Position numbers and translations under genes: made by a program
Notes under the pieces: model-generated
Databases searched by the model: none
What the model saw: the letters and a program-made list of their open reading frames with translations, nothing else
What the model was told of the DNA's origin: nothing
Assembly: GCA_022376515.1 (NCBI GenBank)
Contig: WTXI01000238.1
Location: 1 to 55,968, forward strand
DNA length: 55,968 nucleotides
Direction: 5' to 3'
From: Lactifluus volemus
Lineage: Eukaryota > Basidiomycota > Agaricomycetes > Russulales > Russulaceae
Part shown: piece by piece, positions 42,196 to 54,004 of the stretch
Numbering within the stretch: position 1 is the stretch's first letter
Layout of the letters: the number at the start of each line of letters is the position of its first letter

Positions 42196-43816
42196 TTACA
42201 CCAAATCTACCGCATCCGACCCCAAACAATCTCGGAGTGCGGCGATCGTATCTTGGCTTATGAGACAATCTCGCAGGGAAAGTTTGATCATTGCCTCCTC
42301 GCTCGTTGCCATGCGCTGACGCTGAGCCAGCGCATCCACCAGATCGAACTTGTTAAAACTTACACCCTCAAACGACATCTGACGGAGCGCGGGCAGAAGC
42401 CCATGCTGCGTCACGATGGCGAGCAGCCCCCGCACGGCCTCGTCGCGAGCTTTGTTGCGAAAGTGGGTCCAAAGGTAAGCGCGAGGCCGACCGTCGGCGT
42501 CGTCGCGCATGCGAAGCGTGTGAACGTGCTTGAGCGCGGCGACGGGGAAGGCGGAGAGCATTTCGGAAAAGAGGTCTGTGGAACCGGACATGTCCCCCCA
42601 AATGAAGGAAAGCTGGAGTTGTGTGGGCGATGTGGGGCTGAGGAGCTCTAGGGTTTTCCTAGAAGCGTCCGTTGGCCTGGAAATCTCCAGAAGAGGGCAA
42701 ACGTGACCCTCCTCGAGTGCGCGTTCTAAATAGGTAGAAAGAACTGGGGAGAGGGTAAGAACGATCCTACGAAGAAGGGGCAGGTCGTCAAGTGGTGGTT
42801 CACCGATATCAACTATATAGTCGGTACACGTGATGGAAAGTGATACCGATGCTGGGGCAAGGATGCCTTTTAAAAAGAATGCGATGATACTAGATGTGTT
42901 TTTGAATTCGAGGTGCAGTAGCTGTGGAAGGCGCACTAGTACGTCGTTTGAATCCCTAAATCGAGTACAATTTGTATTTTTCAAAACAAGGGTTTGAAGA
43001 TGTGGGAGAAGACTGAGAGCTTCCAGAGGAGCCTCCAGCTTACAGTTCTCAAGACAGAGAGTGGCCAAAGGCGCTCTTAAAAGTAGGGAAGAAGGACCGA
43101 GGTCACAATACGCAAGATCCAGAGCGTGAAGTGTCGTCGCGACGTGGCGAAGAAAGATCTCGCTCGAAAGGGAGATGGAGTCGGACGACATATTACCCGC
43201 CTGTATGCTCAACGTCTCCAGACGAGGAGCGGGGGACGCATTCAAAAGGTGTAAGGCTTCTCCACGAAACCCCAAATTTATAATAGCCGTTGAGATATAG
43301 AGGTAAACCTGCCGAGCGCGTGAGATCTCCCTCAAGGCAGAGAGCGCCGCGCGACGGGACCACCCTGGTTGCGTGCCAGTGGTGGAAAGGTCGACTCGAA
43401 AGGAAATTGGGTAAGGATAGGAACGCGCGAGGGATATCTCTACCCAGTATTCAGACGTCAGCAAGGGGATGTAGGACCAAAATTGCTTGCAGGAGGATGC
43501 GGTCGTACGCCAGAGTCGGCAGACTTGGCCGATGGCCATCCACGAAGGGATTCCACATTCTTCAAATTCGATGTAGGGAACGTGGCAGAATATCATTGTG
43601 AGGAGTTCCGTGGGAAGGCGTGTGATGGGAGAGCAAGACGGAAGGTGAGTTGCGGAAGTTGGCAGCTGCTGCTCTGATGGCGAATGTAGAGAAGACTCGG
43701 TCTTTGTAGTACCGTGGAATAATAGGCGTCCAGACGAAGAAGATTCCCTGGGTAGAACGAATACAGATTAAAGCTGAACAACGAAATTAGTCCAATCGGA
43801 GAAAGTTATCTCACAT
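42196..43816 (-). CDS. F-box protein with leucine-rich repeat-like body
   Basis: A probable substrate adaptor of an SCF ubiquitin ligase, about 517 residues. The main exon is 43747-42196. Residues about 43-75 form the F-box (ITRLPTELLTMIFCHV, then WMAIGQVCRLWR). The rest is Leu-rich with LRR-like spacing (LCLENCKLEAPLEALSLL, LVLKNTNCTRF, LLHLEFKNTSS) and ends LRDCLGSDAVDLV. Within the main exon the first in-frame ATG falls inside the F-box, too late to be the start. Upstream the frame is open to an acceptor CCCAG at 43748-43752. Splicing to the donor GAT|GTGAGA (intron 43748-43814) fuses AT with G to create ATG directly in frame with ESSSSGRLLFHGTTKTESSL. No other upstream in-frame ATG was found. 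The start codon would thus be split by the intron. Confidence 0.75.
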
Positions 43817-44060
43817 CGAGCACGAGTTGGCTTGGGTGTAGAGTATGCGGAAGTGGTCCAAGTGAGTCTCCGCCAGGTTTCCTGACGTGACCCACTGCAG
43901 ATTGAATGATCAGAATGTTGAGGTCACTCGGGCGATTTTATAGCACTACCGTTTGCAAATTCAACTGGCGCGCGGAGCGATTCAGGATAAAAGTAATGGT
44001 TCCTTAGGTGTACGCATAAGCGGTGTAGTCTCTACTCGTGTCTCTTATCATCCTACTTCA

Positions 44061-45359
44061 TCAATCTAGTGCGAGGTGTGTGCTGGTCTGGCTCGGTGTG
44101 ATCGTGCGGGGCTGCGTTGCTGCTGGGCCCGAGCCAGGAGGTCCTCCTCCAAACAACGAAGACATCACGTCACCGAATGGATTCGGATTCGCTGAACGCG
44201 GTGGCATGATCTCAAAGTATAGCGTCGACAATTCATTCAGTACCTGCAGCTTAGATGTTTAGCCCCGCGAGTGAATGAAAGAAATAAAAGTCAGTTTCAC
44301 AAACCACGCGGACTTGGGGTTGAGCGATGATACCACCGCGGGATTGGTAGGTCCTACAGAGACGTATCCAAGCATCTCGTGCAATCTTGTTCTGTGCACC
44401 TGCAGCACGTTGCACGCAGCGCACGGCCAGTTGCGCAAAGTTGAGCAAGGAATCACGAGTGACGATGATTTCATCACTGGCGGAGCCGATGACGACGGTC
44501 TCCCCGGATGGGGAGATGTAGGAGATAAAGGTGCCGAGAAAAGTGCGTGCGGCAAGAATGTTGCCGTTAAGCAGATACCTGTTCAATGAAAATGGGACAC
44601 GGGTTGAAAGATATGCGGACGAAGGACATACGGAAGGACACCACGCAGTGAGAAAATTCCAGCGTGAGACCCAAGAGAATCGCTAGCTCTTGCCCAGTCA
44701 AAGTACAGTTGAGCAAGGAGGCGCGCGCTGTCACGAGTGCCAGATGCGAGGAGGTGAAGTTCGGCGCCAATGAAATCACCCTCTGGGGATATAAAATGGG
44801 TTTGTTATAACGTGTGTTGTATTCTACGAGTACCTTTGAGAAACAAATCGCCAACGTAATGCTGCAACGCAGAATCGCCCGCAGGATATGGACCTTGCTT
44901 CGCGGACCACCTATAAGGGTTTAGACCACGATCTGCAAGAAAAAACAGAAATTTACGGACGAAATAGCCCTATCGATGATGCTTCTGCGCCATGTACCCG
45001 AGGGACCGACCAATGCGATAAGTTGAGTCAGTCGACCTGGACATATTCGATAGTTGATAAAACGTGAATGAAACGTGAAAAAAAAACAACATACCCCTGC
45101 TGACATCGGTGACGGGTTCATTTGCGCGCTCATAAGATTCGACAAGTAATATGGTGAGATCAGTACCCGAGCCGGCGTGACCTGCCTTTAAGAGTTCGCG
45201 GGCGGATTGAAAGAGAAGATCGATAGCGATTTGGTGAGCTCCAGACTTTGTGTATCTTGCGGCAAACGTTCTAGCCTTTTGGTGAGCTTCATAAGGTTGA
45301 CCAGCGGAGATGAGAGGGAGGATGGCTTGGAGGGCCTTATCTGAACTTGTTGGAGACAT
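44061..45359 (-). CDS. GET4: GET4, tail-anchored protein insertion factor
   Basis: Cytosolic Get4, which with Get5 bridges Sgt2 to the Get3 ATPase for delivery of tail-anchored proteins to the ER. The ATG at 45357-45359 gives MSPTSSDKALQAILPLISAG. Helical repeats follow: YEAHQKARTFAARYTKSGAH, QIAIDLLFQSARELLKAGHA, GSGTDLTILLVESYE, RLTQLIALVGPSGTW, DFIGAELHLLASGTRDSAR, NILAARTFLGTFISY, FAQLAVRCVQRAAG, IRLCRTYQSRGGIIAQPQVR. The last exon, after an intron ending CATCTAAG, encodes NELSTLYFEIMPPRS and NPFGDVMSSLFGGGP, the conserved tail, and stops at 44061-44063. The frame is open 5' of the ATG but without another ATG. It overlaps no neighbour and is divergent to the gene at 45540. Confidence 0.9.
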
Positions 45360-45539
45360 GAAGTGTGAGTGAGCAGCGCGGGATAGATCGGCCCGATTCG
45401 TAATTATTTCCACGACACGACCACGACTTTGGCACGCTGCACGAGTGGCACCAATTCTCTACACGTATACACTCGACATGCCGATTCAATGCGGTTCCAC
45501 TTGGCCCCAAAGCCACTCTACCATTATCGACCACCAGCC

Positions 45540-46812
45540 ATGAAATCTCCCACAACGCTTAACGATGACCGTGACTTGATGTCCCGTGGCCGTATCCTGC
45601 GACGAGAGTGGAAACGCTATAAGCCGGTAAAGTTTTCGTTTTCTTTTTTTATGTTACCTCGCTCCCCTCATCATTAAGATCTCGCGATGGTCCGCATAGC
45701 ATCTGCCGAAATCGACTTCATTGCCACAGTTGGAATTGGCACCCGCAAAGCGCCCACTGTTCACCTGTCGACAGTGTGGTTTTTCAAATGTATATATACC
45801 GTTATGTCTTTGGTGCTCGTGGACATCTACCGAGGCAACAGCGGCGTTCGTGGCTGCGACCCCACGTCGCAGTCGCTGTATCAGTGGTCCGGGTAGAGTT
45901 GTCTGGAAAGAGGGCATATCCGATCCAAAGCCCGAGGATCGGGAGGCCAACGAATTAACGGCATCGTCGGTGACCGTCCAAAAGATGGGCGCTCTGTGTG
46001 GCTCCGAGCCACTGGCACCTGTGGCTACCGATACTCTCCAAGACTCGGTGCTTGCCGCACGACCCGATCTCCCATCTGAACGAAGTTCGGTCGTTAGAGC
46101 AACTTTGAAGGCGCTCGGTAGCCAAGGTGCCGATCTCGAGCACAAGCCTGGCGCGATACGAGCTCGTCGTGGATTGCCGGAAGCAAAGGTTATCATACCA
46201 CCTCGACAAACAACCACTAGGACGATACCCGCCGAGATGATGCCCGTCCCAGACCGTGCGCCTTTGTACCGTGTGCACCATAACGCTCCAATCCACCCAG
46301 TTTCACTCCCACCCATCATCTCTGCCACCCGTACTCTACATCGGAAACATCACATGACATTTCCGAGACAAAAATCGACGCGCTCGTTGCGTTCACGGGT
46401 GATTGCCATGTCGACTCCACAACCTGTCCCTGTCGTATCTGCCCCCCGTCTCGGTCACCCAAGTCGACCGTACTACACAGCCATCCGACCACATTTTAAC
46501 AAGACAGGTTCACGTCCTGATACACCGACAACGCCCAACTCTGCACCTGCCACGTCCATGTCCATCGACACGAGACAATCGTTCCCATCGCCGCCCCCTG
46601 GACGGCCTAGTTTTGAATTCACGCGCCCACGTAGATCGACGACGTCTGGATGGTCGGTGAGCGGAGAAATAGAGTTGCAGATTGCACTTTCACAAAGGAG
46701 AGAAGAAGAGGAGGAGGGATTACCTTGTAGAACCGGGAGACGAGGGAGCATCGCGCAAGGTGTACGGAAACTCGGTACGGGTTTGCGAAACCTGGTTCTT
46801 CGGAGGAGTTAA
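45540..46812 (+). CDS. zinc-ribbon-like, mostly disordered protein
   Basis: Unrecognised protein of about 400 residues in two exons, 45540-45626 and 45700-46812 (intron GTAAAG...CATAG, phase 0). Residues 1-29 read MKSPTTLNDDRDLMSRGRIL. After the junction comes CRQCGFSNVYIPLCLWCSW, a CxxC...CxxC arrangement like a small zinc ribbon. The rest is Pro, Ser, Thr and Arg rich, with a short acidic patch (RREEEEEGL) and a basic end (RKLGTGLRNLVLRRS). No signal peptide or membrane segment is visible. It is divergent from GET4, whose ATG is only 180 bp away, so the two may share a promoter region. Function unknown. Confidence 0.68.
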
Positions 46813-46977
46813 TAAGATACCCATACATAGCTGTACATTATTACATAATCAGAGTGAAAAACTCGTGTTTGCAAAACAGTTTGACTTTGAGTTTGTCCGA
46901 CTTCGGTCACTTTAAATTTCTATTTCACGTACTCGTCTTTCCTTTTTCCACCTTTTTTTTTTAATATTTCTCTCCGA

Positions 46978-48660
46978 ATGATTTCAACAACAATAATGAA
47001 CGTCCGAAAGTTGGTCGAATCTTATGAGCAAGAGTCACTCGGCCGTCCTCGGTTACGATCCCATACCTCATCGCAAGTCTCACCCACAGCCACAGCTACC
47101 CAACGATCATTGCGCACATATATAGTCAAGGAGGAAGGGCCCGCGACAGCCGTGTTGAAAGTTCGTGAGATGTTTCTCTGTCTAAACGCTTTGTTGAACG
47201 GATTATAGGACTGCACAAACGGATTTCAATTCGAACAAACACCAAATTCTCCGCATCTTTCTGTTTCGCTGTCCGTCCATTCTCTCTCTTTAATTTCCAT
47301 GATGAACTCATGTCTTTGGAAAAGATCGCCGGATACTACGACTCGTACACTGGGGCATCATCCATCAATGACCTCTGCAAAGCTCATTTGCTCTGTCCTC
47401 CCTCCTCCCCCTTCCGCACCCCTCTCCGGCGTTCCTGTGCGACCTGCTCAACAGCGACGAGCTAACCTTCGTGCGCGTCGACAGCAACGTTATTCACGTG
47501 ACGAGTCTGCTCTAGCAGCTGCTCTGAGGCGATCCATGGAGTACGAACGAGTTATTCCACCAAGGCCTCCAATGCAGTACGCCACATTGCAGTTCGAGGC
47601 ACGCATTAAAGATGCCAAAGCACGTCTCGCCGACGCTCGTGACCTTCTTCGGGATGACTCTACCGACCAAGTTTCACACCGAGCGTTGCTCCGCACCCGA
47701 TGGATGGCAGAACGGTGGATTGCTATAGCCGAGAAGGAACTCGCTCGCGTAACTACGCCGTCGTCGGATCATTCATTGTCGTCTCAGATTATTGTTTCGT
47801 CTGCACGAAAGACTCGACGGGATGCAAACCTGGCTCATTTCTTCACCCATTCTCCTACGCGAACACCAATGCTCTCGGCCCAACGCCCGGTTCCAGGTCC
47901 CTTTGAGCAACCCCGACGGATCTCCAAGCTCAATGTGGAACCGCCCCTGTTGCGAACCTGGCCCCTGACAACCACTCTCCGCGAGCCGATGAATTTAAAA
48001 GGGTTTCGATCATCCCCGTCGAGCTCTCAAATTTCTGGTCCGTCCCTTCAACACGTTTCTTCATCACCAAAACAGCCACATCCACACGAATTAGAAATGA
48101 ACTCTCCACTTTCTCAACCCTCCTCTCTTTCTTGTAAATCTAATGCTTCCACCTCAACCACCACCTTGCTACATACCCCCGTCGACGACTCCGGGGATCG
48201 GATATGGCCCGGCTTTGCCCTCATACATACCCCCCCACAACCTTCTGATGAGGAGCTCCTTGCGGCACTCAGTGCTGATATGAAGGCAGAACCCATACCA
48301 GAATACGCTACCTATCTACTCGACCAGCTCGAAACCATCGGCGAGGGAGTGATTCTACCTGTTACTGGTTTATCACGAAGGGAATCCACATTCTCTGCGT
48401 TCGAGCTCATCTCAAGACCGTCCGTCGAAGTCTACGAGTATCCCATCCGTCCGTCTTCACGTTTACTCGTCCGTCGGGGCATCCGAGTCTCATCGCCCTC
48501 TCGGCCTGGGATGGGGATTTTGTCTGGGCTGCGTACGGCGAGCGAGGATCAAATTTCCCCGACGTCACCTCGTATGTCGATGGTGCATAGCCACGACTCT
48601 CCTCGATCGAGCGTACTTTCCAGGGTGAGGCGGAGTATTGCGGCGCGTGGGCATCAGTGA
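46978..48660 (+). CDS. hypothetical disordered protein with Leu/Arg helix
   Basis: Not recognised. Two exons: 46978-47160 and 47209-48660 with a 48-nt intron (GTTCGT...TATAG, phase 0), giving about 544 residues; a second ATG at 46996 (MNVRKLVESYEQES) is an equally good start. Residues about 140-200 form a likely helical stretch (RIKDAKARLADARDLLRDDS, RWMAERWIAIAEKELARV). The remainder is Ser/Pro-rich. The second exon is clearly coding by its length. Like the preceding gene it is Arg/Ser/Pro rich, but no shared domain was seen. Confidence 0.65.
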
Positions 48661-48907
48661 GTTGGTTTAGTAATTATTGCTATGGACACCAGACGGCTAC
48701 AGTACTTTTATGGATTGCGATATCTATTTGCATCATTCCTCTCGTTTAGCGGATTTTTTTTCATTTATGCGGCCTTTTGCCATCATCATCATCATATAGG
48801 GTATCCCTGTCTGTCTTGTAAAAGTTATTTCGCTCCTGGCCTTTAGACCGGGCCGCTGTCATCACTTTGATCCATCTGGTGTGCAGACCACCAACCCTAA
48901 ACACGAA

Positions 48908-50157
48908 ATGTCCATCTCTGTTCATTCAGCAGCCCAGAACAGTATGTCTCTGGAGTTTTGTCAACTCAACTGCGTTCGGGTGATGAGTTGCTTTTCTCAG
49001 ATCAATTATCCTTGTTGCGTTCATTGGTGTCTGAAAATCCAACTTCTGTAAATGCTGTAGATGCCGTGCGTCATTGATTCTCATATCTCGCATTCACTCT
49101 GTGGCAAGTTTTGTCCCCTATAGGATAGCCGCACACCACTCCAATGGGCCGCATCGGCGGGCCATTTGGACATCGTTACTTATTTGCTAGCGAATGGGGC
49201 TGAGGTCGACAAGCTGGATGACAGCGGATGGACTGCCCTACATATCGCAGGTGCGCTACGCGATTCATCTCTGTCCTTGGCCTTCCGCTGAGCGTGCTGT
49301 TTACTAGTCAGCGCTGGCCAAGAAGAGGTTGTCCGTGAACTGGTCGGTGCGGGAGCAGACGTTAATAGGAAGAACGACAAGGGAATTACACCCCTGTTAG
49401 TGTCCTTGTCGTTGCTTCCCCCTCGCTCTCTTTTTTGACGTGTTGTGTGGCTATTCAGACACTATGCAGCATCAAAATCGCGAATCGAAGTGAGGTTCCT
49501 GTTCCCCAATACGTCGCTCTCCACTCACACACCCCTTTTTCTTTTTTAGATCGGTCGCTTTTTGGTCTCTCGTGGAGCTGATGTTCGTGGGGCTTTTTAT
49601 TATTCTTATTCCCAACACTCACACGCGTTCCGAGAAAAGATCAACGCCAAAGATAAAGCAAATCAACACCCATTGTCCGTCTCTTAAAACTTCAGTTTTA
49701 CCACCCGATTAACTCGGACTACCCTCAAAACAGGCACCGTGCCGCTACGACCGGTTCCACAGGTTTCGTGACGCTTCTACTCCACCCAGCCGAAGGTGGC
49801 CCTAAAACGCGTCTCAATACCGGTGACAGAATGGGTGCGTGATACTTTTCGGCTACCAAAAAAAAAAAGATATCCGTAAATAACTGAAGCGTGAATGAAA
49901 ATAGGTAACACGCCTCTGCACCTCGCCATGGAGTCCGCGCACGGAGAAACGGCTGCTTTACTCATCGAAGCTGGTGCAGATAGGTCACGCGTGAGTCTTT
50001 CGTATTTTTCCCGAGTAAGTGCTATAATAATTGATATTTTTAATGTACTTTTTAGTTGAACTTGGATGAGCAGACCGCCGAAGAACTCGAAGGCGTTGGG
50101 GGTGCGGAGCAACGACGGGCCCGTGCGTACGTGATTGACCGATGTGGTCCACCGTAG
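48908..50157 (+). CDS. NAS6: gankyrin-type ankyrin-repeat proteasome chaperone
   Basis: Ankyrin protein resembling Nas6/PSMD10, an assembly chaperone that binds the Rpt3 ATPase of the 19S proteasome cap. Coding starts at ATG 48908 (MSISVHSAAQN). Repeats in order: LLRSLVSENPTSVNAVDADS, TPLQWAASAGHLDIVTYLLA, WTALHIASAGQEEVVRELVG, GITPLHYAASKSRIEIGRFL, PLHRAATTGSTGFVTLLLHP, NTPLHLAMESAHGETAALLI, and LNLDEQTAEELEGVGG, ending VIDRCGPP. Exons are small and introns numerous; the donor and acceptor sites at each repeat junction are GT-AG, although some middle exons were only approximately placed. The length, about 230-240 residues, is right for the family. Confidence 0.82.
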
Positions 50158-50583
50158 ATTTCCGTAGATTTGTGTATTTGAGCGAGCGCCCGTGGGAAGG
50201 GAGTTACGTAATTCAAGTTTACCGGTTTCTGGTTTCACTCGGCTGGAGCAATCCACCCGTCTTCGTTACCACTAGCATCTTGTCTTCCCTACTCTGTAAT
50301 CTCCACCGACTAGTCAAGTGGAGGCCTCTTATTGTATCTATATCTCTATTGTAAGCAGTCCTTCTTGTTCTGGCGTGCTAACGTCGTAGGGCGGATGCTC
50401 GCGTCGGGGAAACGTATATCTGACTTGTCACTATTTTTTGCACCTTGTGTATGTGTGGTGGATAGAACCCTGTCTTTCCGAAACCACCCCTCCTGTCATC
50501 TCCCATCGAATTTCACAAAAAAAAAAAGAGACACATTCCTTCCCACCGCTGTTTTTTGAGATTTTGAGCTCCCTCAAACCATC
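50158..50583. other. promoter region of the RRM protein gene
   Basis: No gene is supported. Reading frames on both strands here overlap each other and lack family features; the sequence just before 50584 is pyrimidine-rich with an A-run at 50517-50528. Confidence 0.5.
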
Positions 50584-52078
50584 ATGGCTGATGACGATTT
50601 CGACCTCTACGGTGAAGATGACGGATTCAACGGCAATCCGCCCTCCCAAGTTCAGGTGGGCTTAATGCTTTTCGTTGCTTTCTCTCAAATCTTGGCGTTA
50701 ATCAAGTCGAGAAAAGGCCGGAGTAGTGGTTGAAGTGGAACCGGAGCAGGTCATGCAGGACAACACGTCGTCGGATCCAAAGGTGGGTGAAAAACGGCCA
50801 CGCCCAGAAGACGAAATGGACGTCCAGCCGCCACTTTCTGCTCAGGGCCCTTCAGCCAACAACAAGCAAGAGACTCTTCCCACTGGTCCACGGATGAGCG
50901 GCGGAGTGCCTAATGGGGCTATGCAATCCAACAGCGCGTCGCAAATGGTCGAAGATGGATATGACGCTCTGTACATTGGGGATCTGCAATGGGTGCGCAG
51001 TGACCTTTGTTTGGGTGAAGCATACACTGATGCCTTTTTAGTGGACAACGGACGAGGACTTGCGCAAGGTGGCCATCGGTGTCGGCGTCGCTATTGATCA
51101 CAAAGACATCACCTTCTCGGAACACAAGGTCAACGGCAAAAGCAAAGGGTATGCTCTCGCAAAAACATAAAAGTCTTCTTCTCTCCCTTGCGTTTACATG
51201 TATATATATGCGGTCAGAATTGCCTATGTCGAGTGTGGTTCTCCTGCCAATGCCGCTGTCGTCAAGGAGTGGTTTGACTCCAAGTAAGTTGTCGAATGAT
51301 TCGCCCACACTCCTTGCGATTGCTTAGACATGCTCCAGCGATTTCCAAAACCGACGAGCAACTGCCAATCTGACTAGCTCTTCACAAGGTAACCCATTCC
51401 GGACGCTTCCAAAGGGTAAGCCAGTTTACACATCCGACTTCTTTTTGTGCTGCTCTTTGCTGACACTCTTTAGAGCCACCTCCACGCCAACAGCAAGGCG
51501 CTGCACAAGGGCAACAAACTAGTGTCGCTCGTGGAGGTGCAGCGCCATTCCGAGGTGGCCGCGTCGCACCCGTTAATAACATGGCCGGCCGTGGAGGCAT
51601 GGTCGGCGGCATGGGTGCCATGCAGAACAATATGATGGCCGGTGGCGGCGGGTTCCACAACGGATTTGTTGGGCGTGGAGGCATGATTCCACAGGGTCCA
51701 CGTGGGTTTATGCGCGGAGGGATGATGGGAGGTGGCATGGGTACGGGGTTCTAGCTTCTTTGTCCTCACACTTGTTCCCTCTTTTCATTCATTGTCTTTC
51801 TCTCTCTCTCTCTCTCTCTTTGTTCTGTGATTCTAGAGGGTGCTTGTATGCTTACGTATGAATTGTTTTTTTTTTCCTACGCAGGGATGGGCATGATGCC
51901 CGGAATGGGACGTGGTGGTGGTGCTTTCAATGGCATGGCCGGAATGGGCGGCGGATTTGGTATGCAAGGTCATTTCAACCCAGCATTCATGCAAGGTGCA
52001 TCCGTAGGCAGTCAAGGTGGTGGTCCCTTTCCACCAGATGGTCCACGGAAGCGGTTCAGAATCGACGAAAGTGGTTAG
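50584..52078 (+). CDS. RRM protein of the CPSF6 / cleavage factor Im type
   Basis: RNA-binding protein likely to act in mRNA 3'-end processing. Exon 1 encodes [20 protein letters not shown], the acidic start common to this family. An intron ends at AAAAG before GCCGGAGTAGTG. The single RRM spans [42 protein letters not shown] (RNP1-like) and [20 protein letters not shown]. The C-terminal half is Gly/Met/Arg rich ([30 protein letters not shown]) and ends [14 protein letters not shown]. About seven exons join in frame; one intron contains a TC microsatellite at 51799-51819. CPSF6 proteins have an almost identical LYIGNLTWWTTDEDL core, which is the basis of the call. Confidence 0.82.
51799..51819 (+). 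repeat. TC dinucleotide microsatellite
   Basis: About ten TC units within an intron of the RRM gene; likely to vary in length between strains. Confidence 0.8.
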
Positions 52079-52372
52079 CTAGATTGATGAAGGGATTTTG
52101 TTATTTCGCATCATATACGCTCCTCTTTCTATAAAACTTTTCACTTCGTTTGTGGGGCTGATCAAAACTGGTATTGATTGCGAATCTAACGAGGATAACA
52201 GTACAGATGAGTTTATGCAGTGTGAATATAAAAGGAAGACCGTGAAAAGGACCATAACAAGTACAGAAACAACAAGGCTGGACATAGGGAACAACTTCAG
52301 TTCGGATGAGATCTCAAGCAAGAATCGGTAGGAATCGTGGTAAATCAACTGGTGAGTGACTGACGCTTCACG

Positions 52373-53856
52373 TCAACCACTGCGTTCTCGCTCCTTGCGA
52401 CGGCGCCGTTTCTCCTCTTCATGACGACGCTCTGCTTCCTCTGCCTCAAGGTCCTCCTTCCGGGCAATCCGAGCACTGATTTGCCACCACATTAGGATTT
52501 AACAAGGAAACGCGTATATTGCGAACCGCACCTGGTGAGTTCCTCCCTCTCCAAGGCCGTCATGTCTGCCTCCATATCCTCATCGTCGCTCAGCACATCC
52601 CGAGATATGTATTTGGAACGATCACGTCCAAAGATTTTCCAAATTTCGTCTTGGATACCGTTGGAAGGACCAGGAGCGGCTCGTTTGCGCGGAGGCGGTC
52701 GGTCATATTCGGAATCGAATTCCTCCGACTCCTCGGAGTAGTAGGTCGACGACGGGCCCGAGTGCGGCGGCGGACGTTTCTTTGGCAGAGAGACACTCGA
52801 GCTAGAAGCAGCAGCCTTGTTAGTCAGCGGGAAAGGTCGAGATAGTTTGGCCGCGTGAGAGGAAGATTTAGTAGAAGTCGTAGTAGAAGTAGCAGCAGTT
52901 TTCGTGGCAGGCCTCGATAGTGGTAGGGCTCTAGATCCGGTAGGACGGGGAGAAGATGATGGTCGCCTGCTGGCGTTTAACGATGCGTCAGCTCGATGAG
53001 AGAATCCGGTAGGCGTGCTCGCGCCCGAGGCGGCGGCTGAGGAAGGCGGTGAGCTCGTCGTCGCCTTGGCCATCGTGGTAGCACCGCCCTTAGGCTTCGT
53101 CCCGAACCAGTTATGAAACTCGCGAGCTTCCTCGCCCTCTAACGTCTTGTTTTCACGTGCCTTGGCCCGGTCGCGCAGGATCTCGTCTATCGTTCGGGTA
53201 TCTCGCTTCACCGTGTTGAGCTTCGTCAGGGTATTGGGCATAGCCGTAAGACGAGCCCGAACGGAATGGCCACCACCGCTGGCAGATTTACTACCAGCCG
53301 TTGTTGTTGGCGGCTTGATAGCACCACCACCACCGGGTAAGCGTCTCCCGACCCTGGACGTTCCCGAAAAGGACACCCCAGGACGGCGAGTACCGTTCTG
53401 AGAAAACTGAAGTTGTAAACGTCGTTCACGTTTCTCTTCCCGAGTCAGAGCAAGGGCCTCCCCGTCGTCGTCATCGTCGTCGTCAGATGTCCGTTTGCTA
53501 GCCGAGGCGGAGGAGGATGTGGGATAGCGGGAAGCTGCTCCTTCTCTGGACTTCCTTGGGCCATAGAGCAAAGCCTGCCGCAGTTCTTCTTCCCGCCGCT
53601 CCATCTCCTTTAACTTCGCCTCGCGTTCCTGTTCTTTCTTTTCCTGCCTCTCCTTTTCACGCTTCTGTTCCTCAAGGTGATGTCGTAACATTTTGGCTTG
53701 CCGTTCCCGTTCTTTCCGATCCTCTTCTTCTTGCTGACGCCGCCGGATTTCCTCCTTCCGCCGTCGTTCGGCCTGAATGGAGTCGGCTGCCCGAGTAGAT
53801 TCCTGAGTCTGAGCTTGGCTAAGCGCCATGAGGGCAGCAAAGCCATTACTCGTCAT
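52373..53856 (-). CDS. SPT2: SPT2 chromatin protein
   Basis: Nuclear histone-binding protein linked to transcription elongation and nucleosome recycling. The ATG at 53854-53856 (MTSNGFAALMALSQAQTQES) is used because the frame further upstream has no ATG. A long charged coiled coil follows (ERRRKEEIRRRQQEEEDRKE and on, to about residue 110), then disordered Ser-rich sequence. A conserved middle piece reads TIDEILRDRAKARENK and EFHNWFGTKP. The diagnostic SPT2 C-terminal domain is DEIWKIFGRDRSKYISRDVL, then SDDEDMEADMTALEREEL. A short last exon, after an intron at about 52487-52539, gives ARIARKEDLEAEEAERRHEE and the basic end, with the stop at 52373-52375. Confidence 0.9.
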
Positions 53857-54004
53857 AATAGTTGGGGAGAGCGAGCAAGACGGAAGGGTCGACGTGGAAG
53901 AATGCGATGAGACAAGCAACTGCCCAGAAGCCACGATTGCCTCATCTTGCTCACGTGATAAGAATTATTCAGCATGCTCGACATATCAATGACACTACCC
54001 CTCG

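Noticed and set aside
42196..43677. Plus-strand frames across the F-box gene, such as 42175-42651
   Set aside because: They are shadows of the long minus-strand coding exon.
45360..45413. Longer N-terminus of GET4 from 45413
   Set aside because: The upstream codon is GTG; the ATG at 45359 starts at the expected place relative to the conserved repeats.
48783..48798. CATCAT microsatellite downstream of the 46978 gene
   Set aside because: Only about five units in a 3' trailer; too short to be of interest.
53857..53934. Longer N-terminus of SPT2 from 53934
   Set aside because: The codon at 53934 is GTG; the first ATG, at 53856, gives the family-like start MTSNGFAALMALS.
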